A model generated the notes under the pieces. That model was not told the origin of the DNA, ran no database searches, and saw only the letters and a list, made by a program, of their open reading frames with translations. This document shows positions 50,182-61,500 of a stretch of 64,000 nucleotides of DNA, piece after piece (position 1 is the first letter of the stretch; every line of letters begins with the position of its first letter). The DNA comes from Ichthyophis bannanicus (taxonomy: Eukaryota > Chordata > Amphibia > Gymnophiona > Ichthyophiidae), in NCBI GenBank assembly GCA_033557465.1, contig JAWIIG010000039.1, positions 1,488,001-1,552,000 of the forward strand, written 5' to 3'. Made by a program: the position numbers and the translations under genes.

Positions 50182-51340
50182 ACACTCAATACAAAAGACT
50201 GGAAAGCCCCCATCTCGCTGCTGGACTGTTGTCTGCATCTTAGTTTAAAGCTTGTGTTTAGGTCTTAAAATTCTGTATTCACTAAGAGTTGGTGTAGGTG
50301 CTTATACTAATAAAAGTGTATCTAATACCTCTAATATACCTTTTTCACCTGAAGCTTAATTAATCTCAGGTCCTCAGTGTATGACTGATTTGGATAAAGA
50401 GCTGCACCTGAGAGCGGCCCCTTCCCTCTAAGATGTTTAAGTACCTATAAAGCTACAATTACCCCAGGGGTGGGTGGGTGTTGGGGAGGGTGGGAGGTAG
50501 ATAAGACCTATTAAAAGAAGAGGGCTGTTACAAAGTACCCTGTCCTGTACCCTCAGCAGGGGGGGAGGGGGGTAGTCCCTCAGGTAGGCTAGAGCAGGAA
50601 AAAAAGTTTAAACCCATCAGGTTCTGGGTACAGAGCAGGGAGAGATATTTAATTTAAATTAACAGTTAACCTGGCTACCACACAAAAGCCAGTTAGTTGA
50701 GAGAGGCAAGGTAAGTTATACAGCTGAGGAGCTCAAGTGCAAAACTAAAGGGAACAGGGAGGTGAAGTAGCACACCAATAAGACAATAAATAAATAAATA
50801 ATCAAATATACAGCTAGAACTCACAGCAAGTTGTCACAGGAGTTAAATATCCACCTCTCTAGCAGAGCACTGTGAGGGTACTGCTCTTCCCAGAGCAGAG
50901 AGAGGCAAACAGAACTATGCACACGTGGGAGGAGGAGACAGGAAGGCGGCTATACAATACCTCAGCAGGGGGGGGGGTAGTCCCTCTGGTAGGCTAGAGC
51001 AGGAAAAAAAGTTTAAAACCCAGCAGGTTCTGGGGATAGAGCAGGGAGAGAGATTTAATTTAAAGCAACAGTTAACCTGGCTACCACACAAAAGCCAGTT
51101 AGTTGAGAGAGGCAAGGTAAGTTATACAGCTGAGGAGCTCAAGTGCAAAACTAAAGGGAACAGGGAGGTGAAGTAGCACACCAATAAGACAATAAATAAA
51201 TAAATAATCAAATAGACAGCTAGAACTCACAGCAAGTTGTCACAGGAGTTAAATATCCACCTCTCTAGCAGAGCACTGTGAGGGCACTGCTCTTCCCAGA
51301 GCAGAGAGAGACAAACAGAGCTGGACCAATAAAGTTAGTG
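50182..51340 (-). mobile_element. CR1 5' end fragment (start of ORF1 and 5'UTR), inverted
   Basis: Minus-strand reading: 5'UTR tandem units (51340 to about 50554), then the conserved CCTGAGATTAATTAAGCTTC block, and the ORF1 start MQTTVQQRDGGFP near 50236, cut after ~18 codons at 50182 where it abuts the tail of the plus CR1. It is a 5' fragment only, so not an ordinary target-primed insertion. Confidence 0.8.
50554..51340 (-). repeat. CR1 5'UTR tandem units, ~405-bp period
   Basis: Two almost identical units: AGGCTAGAGCAGGAAAAAAA occurs at 50586 and 50991. Shared internal words include CCACACAAAAGCCAGTTAGT, ATAAATAAATAAATAATCAA and CTCTAGCAGAGCACTGTGAG. They lie upstream of ORF1 and so resemble promoter monomers of mammalian L1 elements. 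Confidence 0.82.
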
Positions 51341-51418
51341 GGAAAGGGATACTGTTTACTCATACTGTTATGCTTATTGAGAAGAATCTAAATTTATATT
51401 TATATTTATTTATATTTA
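51341..51418. other. A/T-rich spacer
   Basis: TTTATATTTATATTTATTTA simple repeat joining the CR1 fragment and the LTR remnant; it has replaced the 5' part of the LTR. Confidence 0.6.
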
Positions 51419-51706
51419 TAATCCGAGACTTTTCTTCAGCCTTTGCTGAGGCTCTCCCAGATGATGTTGAAAATGCGCTGTGATGCTGGCAGTTTGGTGA
51501 CACATTGTTCTGTTCTTGTAAGGGACAGAGAGTTTGGAGATGCAATATCAATTATTTTATTGTCATTGTAATATCACTAAATTATTGTTCTATTGTAATG
51601 TCACTAACTTATTATCAAGCTAATTGTCATATTAAATAGCTTATTAAATACCATACATGTGTGGTTGATTGATCCTGAATTTAATCAGATCCTAACAATA
51701 TAGAAG
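51419..51706 (+). mobile_element. LTR copy 2, 5'-truncated, without MITE
   Basis: Aligns to LTR copy 1 through GAGGCTCTCCCAG, CTCTGTTCTTGTAAGGGACA, AATATCAATTATTTTATTGT and CATACATGTGTGGTTGATTG. At about 51640 it has a single TTAA where copy 1 holds the 498-bp MITE. It ends CAATATA before an A-rich junction with the RTE LINE. Confidence 0.82.
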
Positions 51707-51756
51707 AAAAAAAGAAAAATTGACAAATTCATAATATAAATTACAATCACATATGA

Positions 51757-54250
51757 AATTGAAGAGTTCTATGAACAAGTACAAGCTGAAATTGACAGAA
51801 CATGCAAACAGGATATCCTGATAGTCATGGGTGACTGGAACGCAAAAGTTGGCAACAAAGAAGAAGGCAAAGTAGTTGGAAAATATGGACTTGGCAACAG
51901 AAATGAAGCTGGAGAAAGACTGATAGAATTTTGCAAGACCAATGATCTATTCATCTCAAACACCTTCTTCCAGCAACACAAGCGGCGACTGTACACATGG
52001 ACTTCACCGAATGGATTATATAAAAATCAAATTGACTACATATGTGGAAGTCAACGATGGAAAAGCTCTGTAACATCAACAAAGACAAAACCTGGAGCTG
52101 ACTGTGGTACAGATCATCAACTACTAGTATGCAAACTCAAGCTAAAGTTGAAAAAGAGCAAACCACTCATGAATGCAGCAAAATATGACCTTGAGAATAT
52201 ACCACTGGAATTTAAAGACTGCCTGCAAAATCGATTTGCTGCTTTAGATACAAATGACAGAGCTCCGGAAGAGTTATGGAATGACATCAAGAAGGTTGTG
52301 TTGGAAGAAAGCGAGAAGTCTCTACAAAAGGTGAAAAAGCAAAAACGGCCAAAATGGATGACGGAAGAAACTCTGAAAATTGCCCAGAAACGCAGAGAAG
52401 CTAAAGCCAGAGGAGAAAGAAAAACAATCACAGAACTCAACAGAGATTTCCAACGTGCAGCAAGACAGGACAAGGAAAAGTACTACAATGACACTTGCAA
52501 GGAAATAGAAGCAGAAACTATTAGAGGAAGAACAAGATCGGATTTCCTAAAGCTACGAGAGTTAAAGAAAAAGTTCCAGCCTCGAATTGGAATGTTACAA
52601 GATGCTCAAGGTTCTATGTTGAATGATGCTGAGAAGATCAAGAAAAGGTGGAAGGAATATACAGAGTTTTTATATGATAAAGATCAAGTGGACCAACAGC
52701 CCTTTCAACCTGTACCTTATGATCGGGAACCATTGGTGATGAAAGAAGAAGTTGAAGCAGCATTGAAAGCCTTATCAAAGAACAAAGCGCCAGGCATTGA
52801 TAGCATTCCCATAGAGGTATTGCAGCAATCTGATGCAGCTGTTACCGTACTCACAAGACTCTGCCAAGAAATATGGAAGACAACATCATGGCCAACTGAC
52901 TGGAAAAGATCTGTGTTTATACCAATACTAAAGAAAGGTGATCCAACTGACTGTGGAAATTATCGCACAATCGCTCTGATCCCACATGCCAGCAAGATTC
53001 TACTGAAGATTATTCAAAAGAGATTGCAACCATACCTGGAACAAGAACTACCTGAAGTGCAAGCAGGGTTCAGGAAAGGGCGAGGAACGAGAGACATCAT
53101 TGCGGATATGAGATGGATCCTTGAAAAGACTTAAGAATACCAAAAGGATATCTATTTGTGCTTTATCGACTATAGCAAGGCTTTTGACTGTGTAAACCAT
53201 GAGAAACTCTGGGCCACATTAAGAAGCATGGGTATACCAGAACACCTGATCGTTCTCTTGCACAATCTGTACATTGATCAAGAAGCAACAGTTCGAACGG
53301 AACAAGGAGAAACAGAATGGTTTAAAATAAACAAAGGTGTACGACAAGGCTGCATACTTTCCCCCTACCTGTTTAATTTGTATGCAGAACAAATCATCAG
53401 AGAAGCAGGATTGTATGAAGACAACAGAGGTGTGAAGATTGGTGGAAGAGTCATCAACAACCTTCGCTATGCTGATGATACCACATTACTGGCTGAAAGT
53501 GAAGATGATCTGAAACATTTGCTTCTCACAATCAAAGAACATAGTCTCAAAATGGGCCTGCACCTTAATGTAAAGAAGACAATGATCATGACAACTGGCA
53601 TAATCAACAGGTTCATCGTTGAAGGAGAAGAAATTGAAATTGTGAACAACTTTAACCTACTTGGATCAACTATCAATAAAGAAGCAACAAGCAGTCAAGA
53701 AATCAGACGACGCATTGCTCTTGGCAGAATGGCTATGAAAGACCTAGATAAGATTCTCAAGAGCAGAGATGTGTCTCTCCATACAAAGATTCGACTTGTT
53801 CAAGCCATGGTATTTTCAATAACATCATATGGATGTGAAAGCTGGACAGTGAAAAAGACAGACAGGAAGAAAATTGATGCCTTTGAATTATGGTGCTGGC
53901 GGCGAATACTGTGTATACCATGGACTGCCCGAAGAACAAACCAGTCGGTACTAGAGGAGATCAAACCTAAGCTTTCTTTAGAAGCTCAGATGACAAGACT
54001 TCGACTTTCATACTTTGGACACATCATGCGAAGAGAGAGATCATTAGAGAAAGACATTATGCTTGGCAAGATAGAAGGTCAGTGCAAAAGAGGAAGGCCA
54101 GCAATGAGATGGATCGATACAATAACAGCAGCTACGGGTACCAGTCTGTCAACAATGAGCCACCTGACTGGAGACCGAACACAATTTAGGATAGCTATCC
54201 AGAGGGTCGCCATGAGTCGACTCCGACTCGACGGCACTTAACAACAACAT
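51757..54250 (+). mobile_element. RTE-type LINE, 5'-truncated
   Basis: Starts within the endonuclease domain and runs to a very short 3'UTR ending GAGTCGACTCCGACTCGACG then an AAC-repeat tail, the 3' signature of this RTE group. It is broken by one stop between the two large frames. No ORF1. Confidence 0.88.
51767..54241 (+). pseudogene. RTE endonuclease-reverse transcriptase, one stop
   Basis: Two frames, 51827-53134 and 53156-54241, separated by a TAA at 53132-53134. Endonuclease: VMGDWNAKVGN, RLYTWTSPNG, GTDHQLL. RT: NKAPGIDSIPIEVLQ, ILKKGDPTDCGNYRTIALIP, CFIDYSKAFDCVNHEKL, GVRQGCILSPYLFNLYAEQI and the catalytic LRYADDTTLLAES. C-terminal: GCESWTVKKTDRKKIDAFEL, CWRRILCIPWT and RGRPAMRWIDTI, typical of the RTE clade. 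Apart from the stop and the missing endonuclease N-terminus the sequence is well preserved. Confidence 0.88.
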
Positions 54251-54680
54251 GAAAAGCTCAAATCCCCATCAAGGAAACCAGGAAAATCCATTTCGCAGGA
54301 ACAAAATAAACTTAACCCTCTAAACTAGGCAATACAGAGAAATAACAATATCACATCATGACTTACTCTGAAGGAAGGCTTCCAAATGAAGAGAATCAAA
54401 AATACATATTGCACATCCTGATACACTATAATACATTTACAGGGAAATCTGAAGTCGAAGGAAGCCCCCAAAGCTAAAACCAATGGTTTCAACGACAGGA
54501 AAGACCTGTTTTCCATCAGCGCCGGTGGGCTCAGCTTTAACAGAGCCACGAGAAAGGGAAATTCTCCCTTCGTGGCTCTGAAAATCAGCCGGCGCTGAGG
54601 GAAATACAAGGAGGACTCTGCCGGGGAGGCGGGGGGCCGCAGGACACTTCATTTTGCTGCTGCCGCACCGGCAGCAGCTT
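54251..54680. other. Unclassified, contains an inverted pair
   Basis: GAAATTCTCCCTTCGTGGCT and an upstream near-inverted AGCCACGAGAAAGGGAAATT form a ~20-base hairpin at about 54543-54580. No coding feature recognised. Confidence 0.4.
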
Positions 54681-55900
54681 CTCTGATCATGGGGGGGGGG
54701 GGTCGGTTTCCCTGGGCTGGGGGGTGGGGTGGTTGCATAGGAAATATTAATGAGCTGATGGGGGTAGGGCTAGGACTGGAAATGGGCTATGGGGGGAGGG
54801 TTAGGACTGATAATGGGCTATGGGGGAGGGTTAGGACTGGTAATGGGCTGATCGGGAGGGCAGCTAGGATGGGTAATGGGCTATTGGGGGTGGCTAGGAC
54901 TGGAAATGGGCTGATGGGGGGGTTAGAACTGGAAATGGGCTGATGGGGGGGTAGAACTGGATATGGGCTGATGGGGGGGTAGAACTGGATATGGGCTGAT
55001 GGGGGGGTTAAGAAGGGAAATATGCTGTTCGGGAGGGGGGTTAGAACTGGAAATGGGCTGATCGGGAGGGTGTTAGGACTGGTAATGGGCTGATTGTTGG
55101 GGTTAGGCCTCAAAATGGGCTAATTAGGGGAGCTAGTACAGGAAATGGGCTGATTGGGGGGCTAGGACTGGAAATGGACATGGGGAGGTAGGACTGGTAA
55201 TGGATGGGGAGCTAGCACTGGAAATGAGCTAGGACTGGTAATGGGCTGAATGGGGGGCTAGGACTGGAGTGGGCTGATAAGGGGGATAGGGCAGGAAATG
55301 GGCTAATGGGGGAGGGGAGGAGAGTGCTGCTGGCCCTGGAAGAAAACTAGGGGCTAGGGCTACAAATGGGCTGATGCAGGGGGATGGTAAAATAGGACTG
55401 GAAGGGAGTGGATACTGAGAGGGTCTGCCAGGAGCAGGAGGGGGTAGGAAGGGAGCTGACATGGGGGAAGGAGGAGGCTGGAAAGGAGATGACACCTAGG
55501 ATGTACTGAAGGGAGACTGGAAGGGAGCTGACACTTGGGGATAGGAGTGGTAGGTGGTTGGGTAATGGGGAGGAGGCTGGAAGGGAGCTGACATGCGAAT
55601 GGCACTAGAAGGGGGCTGGACAGAGGGTAGGGCGACTGGAAGGGAGCTGACTGGGGACGTGGCACTGAGAGTGGACTTGAGCTGATATCTGGGATGGTAT
55701 TTGGATTAGAAGGGGCTGGACAGTGGGGAAGTAGGGTGACTGGAAGGGAATGGACACCAGTGGCAAACGTGGAAATACAAGGCGGATGACATTGGAAGGT
55801 ACTGGGAGGGGAGGACTGGAAAGGGGGCTGATACTGGGGAGGTTACTAGAACTCGAAATGGGCTGATGGAAGGAAGTGAAGAAAACAAAAGAGGAGATAA
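54681..55900. repeat. G-rich degenerate minisatellite
   Basis: Dozens of variable ~20-35-base units built on GGACTGGAAATGGGCTGATG followed by a G run, regular from 54760 to about 55250 and increasingly diverged to 55900 (GGAAGGGAGCTGACA variants). The long open frames on both strands are repeat artefacts. The run of G tracts gives strong potential for quadruplex structure on the plus strand. Confidence 0.9.
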
Positions 55901-56705
55901 GAAATGGCAGATGGACCATAGATCACAGAAAGAGAGCTAAGAGAAGACAGGAAAGCAGAAGCCTCAGATCGAGACCAGCATGTTGAGAGAGTAAAATGGT
56001 CAGACAACAAAGGAAGAAAAAATAACTTTATTTAATTTTAGTCATTGGACTTTGTGCTATTTTTATATTTTACAGAGTATTGGGGAACTACTTCCATTTA
56101 TCTGATGTTGCACTGCATGTGGACTCTGGCTTCCTGGGGTTTCAGTTTAAATTTTGTCTACATATTTTTATTTTTACTTTAGATTGTGGTTACTTATTCT
56201 GCATTTGGTGTGGGTCGATGTTGTGAGTGTGTGACTGAGGTCAGGTGTTCTGTTAACATGGAGTTTGTACATAAAGATCTATACCGTACTGTAGTAATTT
56301 GACTTGTTCAGCTTTTCAAATAAGTGTATGGATATTCCAGGGCCCACTGTTTACAGTGACGCTATTTTGGATGGGTTTCTTATGTGAGTTTTGGAAGTTT
56401 GTGCAGATATGGTATGGTATGGTAGGTTTGCTCTTTGTTGTAGGGCTTTGTATTAGTTCACAATATGCCTGGTACTGGAGAAGAGTGGTGGTTGTTGTTG
56501 TTAGGGATATCAGAATCAGATTTCTTTTTTTAAATATTGAGTCCTGGTTCTGCTCTGCACCTACTATGGATGCAAAATATATATTGAAAAAGAAAAAGCA
56601 AGAACCGTAACGCAGTTTAACACAACAACATAAAAATGAATTATAATTTAGTTTTATAAACTGTGCTGTTGGTTCTTGCTGTCTTTTATTAAAATGGTGT
56701 GCAAA
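55901..56705. other. No recognised feature
   Basis: A/T-rich unclassified sequence. Short open frames, including one at 56299-56610, have no family motif. The last 8 bases (56698-56705) are the target duplication of the adjacent MITE. Confidence 0.45.
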
Positions 56706-57141
56706 CAGGACCGTACCTAGACATGTGCAAGCAGTGCAGTCGCACAGGGCTCAAAGGCTTGGGTGGCGCATTTCAGCTCTCTGCTGTTTCCCTGCCGCCA
56801 CTGGCAGGACAATAGCAGGCAGCCAAAATGCACTCCCCAAGCTTTTTCGCAGCACTTTAAGCAGGTATGGTCCCTCCCTCTTCTGACGCAATATCAGAGC
56901 AGGGAGGGACAGATCTGCTTAAAGTGCCGGCACCATTCAGATCGGGCGCATGCCCCCCTCCTCCTCCCCAAACCTCCTTCCAGCACTGCCTGCTCTTTCC
57001 CTGCTGCCGGCGCTGCTGTGAGAAAAACAGAGGGCGGCAGTAGCAGCAGGAAAAGAGCTGGCAGCGCTGGACAGAAGTATGTGGGGTGTGCGCCCGAGCT
57101 GCAAGTCGCACAGGGTGCGATTGCAGCTCAATACGGACCTG
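56706..57141. mobile_element. hAT-type MITE
   Basis: Inverted termini CAGGACCGTA and TACGGACCTG; further in, a second inverted match GTCGCACAGG/CCTGTGCGAC. Flanking 8-bp TGTGCAAA (56698-56705) and TATGCAAA (57142-57149) differ at one base. An 8-bp duplication and CAGG...CCTG ends indicate the hAT superfamily. It has no transposase. Confidence 0.85.
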
Positions 57142-57205
57142 TATGCAAACATCTTGCATTTCCTCCATATAATCTAATCGGCTTTTTGGTTTGGTTCAGT
57201 CTCTG

Positions 57206-58881
57206 ACTGGATTTCTGAAAAAGGGCTCTCCCTCGGCCCAACTCCCTGGTCACCCAGTCAAAGAAATCAATCAGATTTGTATGACAAGACTTGCCTCTGG
57301 TGAATCCATGCTGCCTAGGATCCTGTAATCCGCTGGACTCCAGAAACCTCACTATTTCCTCTTTCAGCAGCATTTCCATTAATTTACTCACCACCGAAGT
57401 TAAACTAACCGGCCTGTAGTTTTCAACCACATCCTTACTTCCGCTTTGTGTAAGGGGACCACATGAGCCTCTCTCTAGTCCTTTAGCACCATTTCCGACT
57501 CCAACGAGGCATTGAAAAGGTCAGTCAGTGGCGCTGCTACAACATCCCCCAGTATTCTAGAGTGTATCCCATCTGGTCCCATCGCTTTGTCTACTTTATG
57601 TTTAGCTAGTTTATCACAAACACAGTCTTCTGAAAATTCTTCCAGATGCCCCTCACTTCTGTTCCTGTTTGTGGGTGTTTTCTGAGGTCCTGTTCCTGGT
57701 TCTTCATCTGTGAACACAGAACAGAAAAATGTGTTCAGTAATTCCACTTTATTCTCATCAGCTTCTACATATTTCCTCCCCTTCACCCTTGAGTCTGACA
57801 ATACCACTTTGCCCTTCCTTTTTTTACTAAGATATCTGAAAAATGTCCTATCCCCCCATTTTACTGCAATGGCTATTTCCTCCTCTTTTTGAATCTTTGC
57901 TTTTCTGATTACTTTGCTAGCTTCTATAAGTTTTTCCCAAATATAGATTCCTGTCTTCTCTCTGTGATCTCTTGCATTTCATGAATGCCTCCCTCTTTTT
58001 CTTCACCTTTTCAGCTACTTCTTTCAAAAACCATAGCGGTCTCCTTTTCCTTTTACCTTTATTTACTATTTTAATAAAAAGGTTGGTTGCCCTTAAAATA
58101 TCCCCTTTCAGTTTTGCCCACTATTTTCCTACATCCCCCAGCTGTTCCCATCCCGCTAATGACTCCCTGAGGTATTGGCCCATCTTGGCAGTGTTAGTTT
58201 TCCTAGTCTAAGATCCTCGCTTTTGAATGGATTATATCAGCCCTAGTCCAAATACTGAACCACACCATCTGGTGATCACTGGATGTAAAATGATCTCCCA
58301 CTATAACATCAGAAACACTTTCACCATTGGTAAGCACCAAGTCCAGTATGGCCCCTTCACGTGTGGGGTCTGTTACCAATTGACTGAATAGTTCTCCCTG
58401 TAGAGAATCCAGGATCTCCTTACTTCTAGATGATACTGCAGCAGGAATGTGCCAATCAATATCTGGCATATTGAAATCCCCTATCAGCAGCACTTCCTCA
58501 TTCCTAGCAATGCTGCGTATGTCTTCAATTAACTCTCTTTCCACCTCTTCCTCTTGCGGGGGAGGCCTGTATATCATGACAATGCAAAGATTTTTCTCTT
58601 TCCTGCTTTCTAGTTTAATCCACAGTGCCTCCTCTCTCCTCTTTTAAGCTCTGTAATTCCAAATCTTTACTATTATTTTTTACATATAATGCCAGTCCTC
58701 CTCCCCTTCTTCCTACCCTGTCCTTTCTGAATAAAATATAGCCTGGTATAGTTAAAACCCAGTCATGGTTTTCTTTGAACCATGTTTCTGTAACTGCCAC
58801 TAAATCCAAGTCAGCCACTCCCATTAAAGCTTCAACATCTGGGATCTTATTTCCCATGCTATGGGCATTTATACATATCAC
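57206..58881 (-). pseudogene. CR1-group ORF2 remnant
   Basis: 58615-58881: CINAHSMGNKIPDVEALMGV, ETWFKENHDWVLTIPGYILF, GGGLALYVKN. 58203-58577: YRPPPQEEEVERELIEDIRS, LIGDFNMPDIDWHIP, LVTDPTREGAILDLVLTNG, SSDHQMVWF. 57475-57807: FFCSVFTDEEPG and KAMGPDGIHSRIL. 57206-57430: NYRPVSLTSVVSKLMEMLLK and QHGFTRGKSCHTNL. Multiple frameshifts; the catalytic FADD part of the RT is absent. Confidence 0.85.
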
Positions 58882-59050
58882 TTTCCATATGTTGCCTCTT
58901 TACCATTTCCATAAAGGTATTTAATGTTTCACTACCTGGGGGCTTTCTTCACTCTCTCCTGCTCCAGCACCAAAGTTTTCCTGTAGCACAAGAGGTGAGA
59001 TCGCTGCCTGCACTAAGAACTGCCTCTACCTCCTACTGTTAGACGTCAGT
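57206..59050 (-). mobile_element. CR1-group LINE of a third subfamily, truncated
   Basis: Minus-strand endonuclease and N-terminal RT pieces. RT homology ends near 57206 and the 3' end is missing. Sequence clearly differs from the other CR1 copies in the window (for example VTETWFKENHDWVLTIPGYI against ISETWWKEDNQWDTVIPGYK). Confidence 0.82.
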
Positions 59051-59191
59051 GCTTGTGCTGGAATATGGCTGAGCAGGCTTCTCACTCGGTGCTTTGGTGG
59101 TAAGCCGCTGCTGTTCGCGGTGTCAGAGAGGTCAGACGGTTGCTCGTATCGGTATTTGATGATTTGCTGGGCCTAGTGATCCTCCTCAGTT

Positions 59192-59346
59192 CCACGCCAA
59201 AGGGCCTGCCTTCTGCACGCTGAGATTTAAGGGGAACCGGTATTTGATAAGCCAGAGCAACCGATATTTGATGATGTTGCTCTGGCTCCACCCACAAGAG
59301 GCTCCCCTTAAATCTCAGCGTGCATAAGGCGGGCCCTTTGGCGTGG
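59192..59346. repeat. Foldback (MITE-like) element
   Basis: Arms starting CCACGCCAAAGGGCCTGCC and ending GGCGGGCCCTTTGGCGTGG, each ~50 bases and sharing the GCTGAGATTTAAGGGGA block. The loop holds ATTTGATAAGCCAGAGCAAC and GATGTTGCTCTGGCT, themselves partly inverted. GATATTTGATGA/GTATTTGATGA words repeat in and to the left of it. No target duplication is clear. Confidence 0.72.
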
Positions 59347-59599
59347 CCTACCCCTATCTATTCCTATCAGTTAAAAACTCCTTCCAACAAAATGAATCTA
59401 TCACCTAGCTGCCATATTCTTCATCACAATCATACTTACTTGCTTAATCATAAGAACTAACGCTCAGTTCTCATTCCCCTCTCAGCCTGAAACTATCCCA
59501 ATCATCCGCACACACCTTATACAACCTAAACCTCACCATAGACCACCATATAACACTCACATACGGAGACTAATACACATTACTCCATCCCCTTAGCTA

Positions 59600-61391
59600 C
59601 CCCTGAGACAAGGAAAATCACCCAAACTACCTCACAACTCTCATGTGCATATATCAATGCTAGATCCATAAAAAATAAAATTCTGATCATCATAGATTTT
59701 GTAAATACAGTCTGTCCAGATATAATTTTTATAACAGAATCCTGGCTCGATGACCAGGAAAATGTCCTACTAAATCAACTATGTCCACCTAAATACAATA
59801 TATTCCATACCCCTAAAACAAGTAAGTGTGGTGGAGGGGTACTAATCATAATAAAAGAATCATTAGAAGCGCAACTCTTACCATTTAAAACTATATCCGA
59901 CACAGACATGCTAATAATTAACAGCAGAAGTATAGCCTTCTGCCTAATATACAGACCTCCAAATTCCAATCCAGACAGCCTGAAAAACATAATGGATGAA
60001 ATAATCAACATATCCTCAAACTTAAAAAAAGTTCTCCTAGGGGATTTTAACCTCCCCTCAATACATGACTCTCATTCCTCTTCCTTCTCCAATGCAATGG
60101 AAGAACTTAACTACAAACAAATTATACATAACACAACTTACAAGAAGGGAAACATCCTTGATCTGATATTTTTACCACTTGAGATCCAATCACCACTTAA
60201 TAACCCACCCCTGATAACACCAGTGCCCACCATCTCATAGAATTCACCCTCGAGATCAATCAAACTCAAACCCATACAGGACGAATACACCCCCAAAATT
60301 ACTCCAAATACAAATAGTTAGATAGAGAATCCTTCACTGAAGACCTCATTAAATCTATAGATATCAACAATAATGATCTTGATTTACTAATAAATAATTG
60401 GAACACCACAATCACTAACCTAGCTACCAAACCACAAAGCTTACAAAACAGCTCCAAAAGCCCCTCTAAACAATGGTTTTAACATGAGCTGCAACTAATG
60501 AAAAGAGAGCTTAGAAGAATAGAACACTCCTGGCGAGCCAAGAAAACGGCTGAAAACAGAGAGAGATGCATGACCATGCTCAACAAATATTGCCTACATA
60601 TTAACCTAACTAAAAAGAACCACCCCACACAACTACTCATGAGATCCATTAGTAAGCCAAGAGACTTACTCACCATAGTAAAATCCCTCACAACCCAGCC
60701 AAATAGCTCCACTATCTCCCCTAACATATCCACTCAAACACTCGCGGACTATTATATGTTCAAAATAAACAGCTCAACAACTCCCACCAATTCCTGTGTG
60801 AGTAATCCTACAACACCAGCAGAGACTTGGGATAAATTCCATCCATTATACCTTGAATTCTTTAAAAGGATAATCTCTGCCATGAATACTACAACATCTG
60901 CAACAGATCTCTGCCCATTTAAATGGATCAAAGTCACAATTAACGAAACCGTCCCTTTGATACTGACTATCGCCAACAAATCTCTTACACAAGGCTACAT
61001 GCCACGTGAGCTTAAAAAAGCTATAATTCGCCCAATATTAAAAAATAAAGCCCTGGACAAAACCTCCCCTGCTTCCTACAGACCCATCTCGAGTCTCCCT
61101 TTCCTCGCCAAAATAATAGAAAAAAATGTGTACTTACAACTGCAAGACCACATCGACCTTTATGCTCCTCTTGATCAAAACCAATTTGGGTTCAGACCTT
61201 TTCATAGCATCGAGACATTGATGCAAACAGTATCCAATCAAATCATCAAGGGAATAGACAACAACCAGGCATACATTTTATTCTTCCTGAACATAGCGGC
61301 AGCATTTGACTCAGTCATTCATTCCCTTCTGATTCATAGATTGAAACAAATTGGCTTCAGCAATATAACCCTTAAATGGTTTGTATCTTGA
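59600..61391 (+). mobile_element. L2-type LINE, 3'-truncated, plus strand
   Basis: Endonuclease followed by the N-terminal half of the RT, most similar to the minus-strand element at 30150-31790. Homology stops at 61391 just after TLKWFVS. It is missing its 3' half, unusual for a LINE, so a later deletion or rearrangement joined it to CR1 5'UTR sequence. Confidence 0.83.
59638..61391 (+). pseudogene. L2-type endonuclease-RT remnant
   Basis: Endonuclease (about 59638-60240): YINARSIKNKILIIIDFV, FITESWLDD, GGGVLIIIKE, YRPPNSNPDSLKNIMDEI, LLGDFNLPS. RT (60498-61391): KKAIIRPILKNKALDKTSPA, SYRPISSLPFLAKIIEKNVY, NQFGFRPFHSIETLMQ, FFLNIAAAFDSVIHSLL (first catalytic Asp replaced by Asn). It ends before the YADD box. 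Frames break near 60240 and 60480. Confidence 0.85.
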
Positions 61392-61500
61392 AGGACTAGA
61401 AAGGGGGACTGTTACTTCTGGAGAGAAATCTGCAACTGTGAGTATATACTTCTGGTAATTTTCTAAAAAGAATTATTTGTATTAAAGCTACTTAATCTGT
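61392..61500. other. Junction sequence
   Basis: Short unclassified stretch between the truncated L2-type LINE and the CR1 5'UTR; it may be the outermost part of the CR1 5'UTR. Confidence 0.4.

Noticed and set aside
50554..51340. A pair of LTRs or a direct segmental duplication
   Set aside because: The units are adjacent with no internal region, lack TG...CA ends, and sit directly upstream of a CR1 ORF1 start, fitting 5'UTR repeats better.
54689..55919. Several open frames on both strands
   Set aside because: Periodic peptides from a G-rich minisatellite.
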